IMG/VR virus record: IMGVR_UViG_3300048883_000844
Coordinates: 1-33,775 of that record
Source: a virus
DNA: 33,775 nt
Reading direction: 5' to 3' (one strand)
Shown: positions 15,395 through 22,131 of the stretch, one piece after another
Layout: each line of letters begins with the position of its first letter
Position numbering within the stretch: position 1 is the first letter of the stretch
The notes under the pieces: generated by a model
The model's input: the letters and a program-made list of their open reading frames with translations, nothing else
Database searches by the model: none
What the model was told of the DNA's origin: nothing
Position numbers and translations under genes: made by a program

Positions 15395-17183
15395 AAGTTT
15401 AAAATGGTCTAATTGCTTTTCGTATGGAAAAGATAATAGCCTAGACTTAGAAAAAGACCTTATAGTACAGTTAGTAGGTACAAATGGTACGGGTAAGAGT
15501 TCAATTCCTTTATTAATCGAAGAAGCTCTATTTAATAAGAATTCTAAAGGTATAAAGAAAGTAGACATCGTTAATAGAAATAATAACGAGAATGGGTACA
15601 GTATATCTCTAGATTTCAGCGTAGATAGCAGAGAGTATAGTATATCAGTAGATAGAAAGTCTAGTATTAAAGTAGTTTTAATATGTGATGGAGAAGATAT
15701 ATCATCACATACTGCTACTAATACGTTTAAGACTGTACAAAATGTTATAGGTATGGACTTCAAAACCTTTAGTCAGTTAGTATATCAAAGTACTACTAGT
15801 TCATTACAGTTCCTAACTGCTACAGATACTAATAGAAAGAAGTTTCTAATTGAATTACTGAATTTAGATAACTATTTGACTCTATTTGATAACTTTAAAT
15901 CTGCACACAAGGAAGCATCTAATGAGGTGTCTGAGATTAGGGGAAGTATAGAAACTATTAATAGTTGGATATCTACTAATCCTATAAAAAGTACTACGAA
16001 AAAAGAATTAGTAGAAGTACCAGAAGCTCCAGAAGACATAATCTCAGAAAGAGCTTTAGTAAAAGCAAAACTTGATAATATACTAGAAATTAATAATAAG
16101 ATTAATATTAATAATCAGTACAAAAGTCAGTTATCTGAACTTAGCGCTAATGAATTAACTAAAGAAGTTGCGATGCCTGAGGGCATTGGAGCATTGAATG
16201 AGGAATTTACGTCTTTAAAAACTATTATTGCTCAAGCAAATACAGTACTACATAAAATGGAAAGTTTGGGGGATAGTTGTCCTACTTGTTTGCAAGATAT
16301 TGACTCCGATAAAACAGAAGAATTGGTAGACGAGCAAAGAAAGACAGTATCAATAAGTACCAAAAGAAAGGGAGAAGTCCAAAACCTTGTAGTTAATCTA
16401 AAGAGGCAACTTCAAGACTATAAAAATCATCAATCAACTATTAAAAATTTCGAAAAGCTATCTACTCTAATAGATAATAAGCTGCCCAGCACTACTGAAG
16501 ATAAGTTAGAATTAGAAGAAGAAATTAATAAATTTACTGTCGAAATTTCTAAAAAACAAACTGAGATTAGGGATATATCATCTCAAAATAATGAAATTAC
16601 AAAATTTAATACTGAACTAGATTACTTAATTAAACAAGTAAAAGAGTTTAAATTAACGTTACTTTCTGAAGAATCTAAACTAAAGGCAACCAATGATGTA
16701 TATGCTAATTTAGAAGTATTAAAGAAAGCCTTCAGTACTAATGGTTTAGTGGCTTACAAGATTGAAAATCTTGTTAAAGACTTGGAAGATTTAGTAAACC
16801 AGTACTTATCTGAGCTGTCTGATGGAAGATTCGGATTAGAATTTGTTGTTAGTAATGATAAACTTAATGTTGTTATATCAGATGAAGGTAGAGATATTGA
16901 TATCCTTGCCTTAAGTAGCGGCGAGTTGGCCCGAGTTAACACCTCAACATTACTAGCCATTAGAAAACTAATGAGTACCTTGTCTAAATCTAAAATTAAT
17001 GTACTGTTTTTAGACGAAGTAATTGGGGTACTAGACGACGAAGGCAGGGAGAAGCTTATTGAAGTTCTACTTAAAGAGCACGACCTCAATACCTTCTTAG
17101 TGAGCCATAATTGGTCTCACCCATTACTTACTAAAATCAATGTTATTAAAGAGAAGAAGATATCGAGGTTAGAATGGCAGTAG
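15381..17183 (+). CDS. sbcC-like: SbcC/Rad50-like ATPase subunit (T4 gp46, T5 D13 type)
   Basis: SMC-like ABC ATPase partner of the preceding nuclease. Walker A is GTNGTGKS (33-40). Long coiled coils (about 170-290 and 310-470) flank a zinc hook, CPTC (C300, C303). The C-terminal lobe has the ABC signature LSSGELARVN and Walker B VLFLDEVIGVLDDEG, with an H-loop His in LVSHNW. The 600-aa length fits phage gp46 proteins (short coiled coils compared with about 1000 aa in bacterial SbcC). The stop lies inside the next gene (10-nt overlap). Confidence 0.93.
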   Translation: MIILKSLKWSNCFSYGKDNSLDLEKDLIVQLVGTNGTGKSSIPLLIEEALFNKNSKGIKKVDIVNRNNNENGYSISLDFSVDSREYSISVDRKSSIKVVLICDGEDISSHTATNTFKTVQNVIGMDFKTFSQLVYQSTTSSLQFLTATDTNRKKFLIELLNLDNYLTLFDNFKSAHKEASNEVSEIRGSIETINSWISTNPIKSTTKKELVEVPEAPEDIISERALVKAKLDNILEINNKININNQYKSQLSELSANELTKEVAMPEGIGALNEEFTSLKTIIAQANTVLHKMESLGDSCPTCLQDIDSDKTEELVDEQRKTVSISTKRKGEVQNLVVNLKRQLQDYKNHQSTIKNFEKLSTLIDNKLPSTTEDKLELEEEINKFTVEISKKQTEIRDISSQNNEITKFNTELDYLIKQVKEFKLTLLSEESKLKATNDVYANLEVLKKAFSTNGLVAYKIENLVKDLEDLVNQYLSELSDGRFGLEFVVSNDKLNVVISDEGRDIDILALSSGELARVNTSTLLAIRKLMSTLSKSKINVLFLDEVIGVLDDEGREKLIEVLLKEHDLNTFLVSHNWSHPLLTKINVIKEKKISRLEWQ

Positions 17184-17641
17184 CAAATAAAAGTAAGGCT
17201 AAGGGTACGAGGGCCGAAGCAGCGGTGTGTGTAGTCTTAAGGAAAGCTACAGGTTGGAACTGGGAAAGGGTCCCTTTATCTGGAGCTTTAGATGCTAAGC
17301 ACGGTCTTTCTGCCGACGTTTACATTCCTAAGGAGCTAATGAAGTATAGTGTTGAAGTAAAACATTATAAAGATGACCACCTTACTAGTAAACTATTAAC
17401 AGGTAAAACTCCTCAAATAGTTGAGTGGTGGGAGCAAACTTTAAGAGAGCAGAGAGAGAATGAAGCTGAGCACCCCTTACTTGTCTTTAAGTTTGATAGA
17501 AGTAAGTGGTTCTGTGCGTTTTTACAGGAACCTGTTAATGACTATAGATACTTGTATTACTCTGAAGGATTCTATTTAGCCAAGTTAGATGACTGGCTTA
17601 CTGATCGCTGCAAAGATGATTGGGTCTGGAAAAGAAGTTAA
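17174..17641 (+). CDS. PD-(D/E)XK nuclease, probable Holliday junction resolvase-like (155 aa)
   Basis: The N-terminal region reads SKAKGTRAEAAVCVVL with E15, then GALDAKHGLSADVYIP with D48, then YSVEVKHYK with E61 and K63: the E...D...E-x-K set of archaeal-Hjc-like and other PD-(D/E)XK enzymes. The rest holds an amphipathic WWEQTLREQRENEAEHP helix and a WFCAF strand. It closes the recombination operon next to the SbcC/D pair, a fitting place for a resolvase or DNA-debranching enzyme. Alternatives are a restriction-like or packaging-associated endonuclease. The last gene before the convergent terminator. Confidence 0.72.
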   Translation: MAVANKSKAKGTRAEAAVCVVLRKATGWNWERVPLSGALDAKHGLSADVYIPKELMKYSVEVKHYKDDHLTSKLLTGKTPQIVEWWEQTLREQRENEAEHPLLVFKFDRSKWFCAFLQEPVNDYRYLYYSEGFYLAKLDDWLTDRCKDDWVWKRS

Positions 17642-17647
17642 GACGAT

Positions 17648-17675
17648 AAAAACCCGCAATTAAGCGGGTTTTTTT
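17648..17675. terminator. Bidirectional intrinsic terminator between convergent halves
   Basis: AAAAACCCGC-AATTAA-GCGGGTTTTTTT: a 5-bp GC stem extended by A/T pairs, with a T run on the plus strand and the matching A run giving a T run on the minus strand. It separates the plus-strand replication genes from the minus-strand tail and cassette genes. Confidence 0.93.
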
Positions 17676-17686
17676 ATTACCTATTA

Positions 17687-18094
17687 TCAGGTGCTTCCAT
17701 TTTTCAAGCCTTTGATGATATTTTTTACATTATAAGCAAACCCTTTCACCCTGTGTGTGTTTTTAGGGGCTTGAAACAAGTTGTCTGTATCACTGTATTT
17801 ACTTGATTTAACAGTGTCCATCCAAATAGTGCAATCCGCATTAACTATATCTCTGCTTTCTTCTAAAGGACAAATAAAGTCCATAACCACATACTCTTTA
17901 CTTGATTGCAATGATAGTTCATTAATTCGTTTGGCTTGTCTTACCCTTCCTTCTTTACTGAAATCCCAATCATCTGTTTCTTTCCTTATTTCATCAGCAT
18001 TTAAGTAATCAGCATCTAATAAATTAATCAACTCACCTGACAAGGTTGTTTTACCTGAGCCTGATAACCCCATAACAAGTATTCTAAAACTCAT
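17687..18094 (-). CDS. cysC-like: APS-kinase-like P-loop kinase (135 aa)
   Basis: APS kinases phosphorylate adenylyl sulfate to PAPS, the sulfate donor of sulfotransferases. Motifs: P-loop GLSGSGKTT near the N-terminus, LNADEIRKE corresponding to CysC LDGD-x-x-R, DWDFSKEGRVRQAKRI matching the CysC F-S-x-x-x-R...RRI block, and DFICPLEESR matching the 'ISP' strand. The C-terminal part (TIWMDTVKSS, DTDNLFQAP) follows a small phage family often labelled adenylylsulfate kinase. It is shorter than CysC (about 200 aa). Start chosen at 18094 (MSFRILVMG); the longer frame to 18130 would run deeper into the upstream gene and add 12 residues of no family match. It overlaps the sulfotransferase by 11 nt. 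Last gene before the terminator. Kinase substrate is not proved; other small phosphoryl acceptors are possible. Confidence 0.78.
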   Translation of the reverse strand: MSFRILVMGLSGSGKTTLSGELINLLDADYLNADEIRKETDDWDFSKEGRVRQAKRINELSLQSSKEYVVMDFICPLEESRDIVNADCTIWMDTVKSSKYSDTDNLFQAPKNTHRVKGFAYNVKNIIKGLKNGST

Positions 18095-18731
18095 AACCAA
18101 ACTTCTCAAAAATAGAGTTATCTTTTGCATATACCATGTCTATCAGTTCATCTGAATAGTATTCTCTATAAGGGCTTCTTTCAGTTGTATTTTTATGAGG
18201 CGTTCCAAATATCATATTCTCTTGTTTAGCTGTTATATTACAATACTCTTTTAGTATGTCTATAAGGTCAGTTGTAAGACTCTCAAATCGCATAAAACGA
18301 ACGCCCTTAGTATCAAGCCCTGTCATCCTATGAGACAACCAAGAATAATAACCAATATTGTCAGGGTATTCTAAAAAATCTTTATTAGTTAGATTTGGTA
18401 GTGAGGTTTTTCTCCAATCATGTCTCATAAGACAGTGTTGTTTTTTACTTCCTTTAATTTGTAGCATTAAACGTAGAGCGCTATCAAAATCATCTACACC
18501 TGTCATCAAAGGATGATTTATATTTTTATAAAAATGAAATGCTGAAACATACCAATCAAAAGGATTTCTTATTGTGCTTACAAACTTAGTACGATTTCCT
18601 TTATACCTACTAAGGGGTAAGTGGGAGTCAACCACGCGACTTTCAGGAAAAACACTTTTCAATATAGCGTTCGTGAAAGTTCCACCTGTTCTTGATGTGT
18701 GTATGTAGGCAAAGTTCTTAGTTTCTAGCAT
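18084..18731 (-). CDS. Sulfotransferase family protein A (215 aa)
   Basis: Sulfotransferases move a sulfuryl group from PAPS to hydroxyl or amine groups. The 5'-phosphosulfate loop is HTSRTGGTFTN (11-21), and the 3'-phosphate site is VSTIRNPFDWYVSAF (51-65; R55, S63). The C-terminal end (SPYREYYSDELIDMVY, then IFEKFGYEF) is typical of the Sulfotransfer_2/5 type. It has no signal peptide, so it acts in the host cytoplasm. It overlaps both neighbours (14 and 11 nt) and sits directly upstream of the gene for a probable PAPS-forming kinase. Acceptor unknown: phage tail protein, host surface glycan precursor or small molecule are all possible. Confidence 0.85.
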   Translation of the reverse strand: MLETKNFAYIHTSRTGGTFTNAILKSVFPESRVVDSHLPLSRYKGNRTKFVSTIRNPFDWYVSAFHFYKNINHPLMTGVDDFDSALRLMLQIKGSKKQHCLMRHDWRKTSLPNLTNKDFLEYPDNIGYYSWLSHRMTGLDTKGVRFMRFESLTTDLIDILKEYCNITAKQENMIFGTPHKNTTERSPYREYYSDELIDMVYAKDNSIFEKFGYEF

Positions 18732-19461
18732 ATATTGGTATTAACTTAAACCTTGTAAACCCTAATGATTTTAGTTTTTCTAAATCAAAAAACACCATAC
18801 CAAGGTCTTCTCTTGGCTTTAACTGTTTACTGCACGTTACAGGTCTTACCTTTGCTACCGTATTGTTGTTAATCTTAGAAATAACAGAATAACATATTTT
18901 AGATGGACAGTTATAAGCGCATCCTGCATTGGCAAAAAGAATGACTCTATTTTTGTTTTTTATATCTTTTAGACTTTCATAATCTTCAGTTACCTCCATC
19001 GGCAACACAACAGAATCATAAATTTCTAGGTTTTTATCAATATCTGAAAACTTAATGTTTTTAATCACACTCGCTTCTATTTTGTACTTTGGGTAATCTT
19101 CCCTAATTCTGAAGGCAAGTTCATCATTAGTACAGATTATTGAATTTAATTTGTTGTGATGTTTCTCTAATAAGGGCTTAGTCTTTTCATAGTCTTCTTC
19201 CGTGAAAAATGAGTTAGTTAGGGGAATCCTAAATCCTATTCCGTTCTTGTATAGATACTTCAAGTCATCTTTTGTAACATTAGGCGAAGAAAAACCCCTC
19301 CCACCATACAAAGGCACATACGTTGAAAATCCATACACACTGTCTATTCGACCCTCTCCTACTACATTTTTAAACCTTACCAACCACCTATCCATAGAAC
19401 AAGAGTTAGGCTTGTTTCTAGCCGAAACAGTGAAACTTAAAACATTATCTAACTCTATCAT
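18718..19461 (-). CDS. U32-peptidase-like cysteine protein (247 aa), function unknown
   Basis: Has four C-terminal cysteines in the pattern NAGC-x3-CP-x4-C (C181, C185, C190) plus C210, resembling the N-x-G-C...CP motif of U32 family proteins, which in several cases assist Fe-S- or O2-independent hydroxylation pathways. The N-terminal region holds SCSMDRWLVRFKNVVGEG and a run of alternating strands and helices fitting a TIM-barrel-like fold (GFRIPLTNS, EASVIKNIKF, VVLPMEV). I recall similar unnamed proteins in cyanophages, but cannot verify it. It overlaps the oxygenase by 17 nt and the sulfotransferase by 14 nt, with weak Shine-Dalgarno, so it is translated by coupling. Confidence 0.65.
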   Translation of the reverse strand: MIELDNVLSFTVSARNKPNSCSMDRWLVRFKNVVGEGRIDSVYGFSTYVPLYGGRGFSSPNVTKDDLKYLYKNGIGFRIPLTNSFFTEEDYEKTKPLLEKHHNKLNSIICTNDELAFRIREDYPKYKIEASVIKNIKFSDIDKNLEIYDSVVLPMEVTEDYESLKDIKNKNRVILFANAGCAYNCPSKICYSVISKINNNTVAKVRPVTCSKQLKPREDLGMVFFDLEKLKSLGFTRFKLIPIYARN

Positions 19462-19972
19462 AATTTAGTTTACTACTCTTCTCAAAAGACCACCCCCAAT
19501 TAACGGTTATTCTCGGCTTACTCCCCACTACAGGAGTGCTACTATGACCAACCTTGTCAGGCTCATAAGCCACAATATCCCTTTCCTTTACATTAAGGAC
19601 TTTAGAATCATAAACGGGCATACCGCCTTTATCAGGAACGCTTAAAAAAAGATTAAATCTAAAATGGTTTCTGTCTTTAAAAGGGTCAACGTGTGGTTGC
19701 ACAAAGCCACCTTCGATATGACGACTTAGGAAACAAGGGTGGGCGCGTACTTCGTAATATTCAAAACCTTTCAAACCGTAGTCTTTTAAAATTCTTTCTC
19801 CTATTTCTGTAACTAGAGAATTACTCTTTAAGTTAAAAAGGGCATTAGAGCGCCTGAAGTCGCCCCAAACAGGATGAGGAGTAAGATTTGGCTCGCACTC
19901 ATAAAACCAAGACAGAAGTTTTTTATGCTCTTCTTCTGTAATAAATTCTCGGTTTATAATTTTCTTATCCAT
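19445..19972 (-). CDS. 2-oxoglutarate/Fe(II)-dependent oxygenase (175 aa)
   Basis: Double-stranded beta-helix dioxygenase of the prolyl-4-hydroxylase-like group. The metal triad is H94-x-D96 (VQPHVDPFKD) and H143 (VGHSSTP), with R154 (KPRITVNWGW) placed to bind 2-oxoglutarate. SVPDKGGMPVYDSKV forms the middle strands. The fold spans about 70-162. Such enzymes in phages often lie near tail-fibre genes and could hydroxylate a fibre residue or a small substrate. The start overlaps the upstream sulfotransferase by 8 nt (TTATGGATAA). A hydroxylated side chain would be a ready acceptor for sulfation, which is why its position between two sulfotransferases matters. Confidence 0.87.
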   Translation of the reverse strand: MDKKIINREFITEEEHKKLLSWFYECEPNLTPHPVWGDFRRSNALFNLKSNSLVTEIGERILKDYGLKGFEYYEVRAHPCFLSRHIEGGFVQPHVDPFKDRNHFRFNLFLSVPDKGGMPVYDSKVLNVKERDIVAYEPDKVGHSSTPVVGSKPRITVNWGWSFEKSSKLNYDRVR

Positions 19973-20654
19973 AACATTTGTATCCTAATGATTGTATGAG
20001 GTCGCTTCCTAACAACTCAGTAATTTTATTAATATTATTACTGCTTAGTTTTTTCGGTATTTCTTTTTTATTATAATTAAAATCGTTTTTATCAAAGTAT
20101 TTAGAATAGCGGACATTTCCATAGTGGAGTTTAAAATCCTTTACTACCTTATCCCCTCCTATTTTAGATATTATATTTCTACTTACTTCTTCTGCCTTTT
20201 TTTCATCTAAGAAATCTTCGTATCTGACTAATTGAATATCTGTGTTGCTGTCTGAATACTTCAGCCATTTGCTGTAAAAATCCTTGTATAACTTAATTAG
20301 ATTTTCTAAGTTATATCTTGAATTTCCTACATCGGGGTTTTTTTCTAATTCGTATTCTTCAAAGCCCCACCATAATGACTCTCTAACGTCAGAGTTCATT
20401 CTATCATTAAATAGTAAAGACTCTGCCCACAGATAAGGATTTCTAACCACCAACACAAAGTATGCTTGAGCAATTTTCGCTTTCTTTAAATAGTTAATGT
20501 GCTTAGGAAAGCAGTGTTTTGACATAGCGTTGCCATCCTCTAACAGATACCCTCTGAAACTAACATCAGATGGTGTGTTTTTATTTAGGACAATCTCCAA
20601 ATAATTAGAACCTGTCCTCTGTAAACTAATAAAGAATACATTTTTTTTAAACAA
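19965..20654 (-). CDS. Sulfotransferase family protein B (229 aa)
   Basis: The PAPS-binding loop ISLQRTGSNYLEIV (about 9-22) and the 3'-phosphate segment FVLVVRNPYLWAESLLF (R, S) identify a sulfotransferase, and DIQLVRYEDFL is the typical later strand. The frame is open back to ATG 20720, but that would overlap the upstream gene by 74 nt. I favour TTG 20654, with GTGAGG about 6 nt upstream, which places the PSB loop at residue 10 as usual for the family. It is only distantly similar to sulfotransferase A, so the two probably have different acceptors. It is the first gene of the five-gene cassette. Confidence 0.8.
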   Translation of the reverse strand: MFKKNVFFISLQRTGSNYLEIVLNKNTPSDVSFRGYLLEDGNAMSKHCFPKHINYLKKAKIAQAYFVLVVRNPYLWAESLLFNDRMNSDVRESLWWGFEEYELEKNPDVGNSRYNLENLIKLYKDFYSKWLKYSDSNTDIQLVRYEDFLDEKKAEEVSRNIISKIGGDKVVKDFKLHYGNVRYSKYFDKNDFNYNKKEIPKKLSSNNINKITELLGSDLIQSLGYKCYG

Positions 20655-21096
20655 ACGTATCCTCACCCCAATCCAATGTAATTTCACCAGACTCAAGTAA
20701 AGTCTCATAGTCTGAAGCAATCGGTGCTGTTATGTCACTTCCATTATTTGGGGTGTTCTCGTACTCTTCTATTGCCAACCTAAATTCTTCAGACTGAAGC
20801 GGTGTTACAAATTTTACTTTGGCTTTAACTATAGAAGTGCCTTTGGCTCCTTGTTTAACTTGCATTACAGTATTTGAGTAGTCTATTACTCCATCTGCAT
20901 CTGCATCTTCCTCGACAGATTTATAATGTAAAAATTCGCCTGATGGCGCACCACCGCCATGATTAATAGAAGGTCCTGATAATAATTCAATAGTATGTGT
21001 AGCAATCCCCGTCGCTCCTTGAGCGTCGAATAATACTTCTAATTTGTCTTCTGCGGAAAATGAACTTCCACTAATTCTTCTTGCTGTTATATTCAT
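20647..21096 (-). CDS. Hypothetical tail-associated protein (149 aa)
   Basis: ATG at 21096 is preceded by AAGGAAAA. The sequence is acidic and beta-rich, with a hexagonal GPSINHGGGAPSGEF turn, DADADGVIDYSNTVMQV resembling a calcium-binding loop (D-x-D-x-D-G), and an acidic C-terminus (EITLDWGEDTFV). Located between the polyglycine adhesin and the sulfation cassette, it might be an adhesin assembly factor or small tail ornament, but no family is recognised. Its 3' end overlaps the sulfotransferase start region by 8 nt. Confidence 0.68.
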   Translation of the reverse strand: MNITARRISGSSFSAEDKLEVLFDAQGATGIATHTIELLSGPSINHGGGAPSGEFLHYKSVEEDADADGVIDYSNTVMQVKQGAKGTSIVKAKVKFVTPLQSEEFRLAIEEYENTPNNGSDITAPIASDYETLLESGEITLDWGEDTFV

Positions 21097-21108
21097 AATA
21101 ATTTTCCT

Positions 21109-22128
21109 TTAACTAATTTGTCCTGTGTTTCCTGATAGTGCCAAACCTGCTGTGCCACCTGCTGAACCGTTAGAGCCACCTGAGCCACCTACACCACTTG
21201 GATAAGCACTCTGATGTCCCCAATAACTACAGTATCTCGTGCCATACTCACCTGAAGAGCCTGCTGAGGTGTTCCCACCACCGTTTCCACCTGCACCACC
21301 ATACTCAAGATATTGTCCAGCAACACGTGCGCCGCCTGAGCCACCTGCGCTAGCCGACCCGTTAGAGCCTGAACCTGAGCCTAAACCTGAGCCTGCTCCG
21401 CCACCGCCACCTGCACCACTAATATAAGTGTTCCCTTGGTATTCACAACGATATCCACGACCACCGCCACCACCGCCACCGCCACCGCCATATATGGTTT
21501 TAGTTCCTGCCGAGCCACCTGTGCGTGTACCTGCTGTGTCAAAGACTACTGATAAATAAGTATCACCTGTCTGTGAGTGTTCAAAAGCATTTCCACCATT
21601 ATTTGCTGAGTCTGCTGAACCTGACCCTGCCGAGCCACTACCCCCACTTGGGGCTTGGCTATTTGATGAGCCCCCTGCTCCTCCATTACCACCATTAGTA
21701 ACATACCCTGAAGTATTAGTTCCTGATACCCCCACAATAGTTCCATTATTAGTAATATTGATAGTTGTACCTGATGACCAACCTGTGTCTGTTTTCATAG
21801 CAGCAGTACCACTAGAAGTAGAGCTTACAGTAACACCTGCGTTAATGGTAAGAATAACAGGGGTTGATTTATCACCACCTGCTGCAATAGCTGCAGCGCC
21901 AATATTGTAATTATTAGTATTTGTAGAGATAGTTAATACTGTTGCTGCTACTGAATCATAGAAACTGTTGAAATTAATTTGACCTGATGTAGCGATGCCT
22001 GGGTTCGCACCTGCAGGTACTTTGTCACCACCACCATAAAATTCACTCAATGCGTGGGGTGCTGAATCGGCAAACTCACCTACAATATCTGTAGCAAAAG
22101 AGAGTGCGCCTGTGCTTTTAACTGCCAT
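21109..22128 (-). CDS. Polyglycine tail adhesin, gp38-like (339 aa)
   Basis: The likely distal receptor-binding protein. Residues 1-60 (MAVKSTGALSFATDIVGEF, then a GGGDKVPAG loop) resemble an N-terminal attachment domain common in marine phage fibre proteins. Residues 60-140 are beta-helix-like Thr/Asn/Ile repeats. From about 145 on the chain is very rich in Gly/Ser/Ala, including a run of ten glycines (about residues 213-222) and SGAGGGGGAGSGLGSGSG. T-even gp38 adhesins fold such sequence into stacked polyglycine-II helices with variable loops between. Five loops here carry aromatic residues (YRCEYQGNTY, EYGTRYCSYWGHQSAYPS) and could contact receptor. AGGAG precedes the start. Confidence 0.75.
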   Translation of the reverse strand: MAVKSTGALSFATDIVGEFADSAPHALSEFYGGGDKVPAGANPGIATSGQINFNSFYDSVAATVLTISTNTNNYNIGAAAIAAGGDKSTPVILTINAGVTVSSTSSGTAAMKTDTGWSSGTTINITNNGTIVGVSGTNTSGYVTNGGNGGAGGSSNSQAPSGGSGSAGSGSADSANNGGNAFEHSQTGDTYLSVVFDTAGTRTGGSAGTKTIYGGGGGGGGGGRGYRCEYQGNTYISGAGGGGGAGSGLGSGSGSNGSASAGGSGGARVAGQYLEYGGAGGNGGGNTSAGSSGEYGTRYCSYWGHQSAYPSGVGGSGGSNGSAGGTAGLALSGNTGQIS

Positions 22129-22131
22129 ATA

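Noticed and set aside
21239-21427. Plus-strand proline-rich ORF
   Set aside because: It is the antisense of glycine codons in the polyglycine adhesin, so the proline pattern is an artefact.
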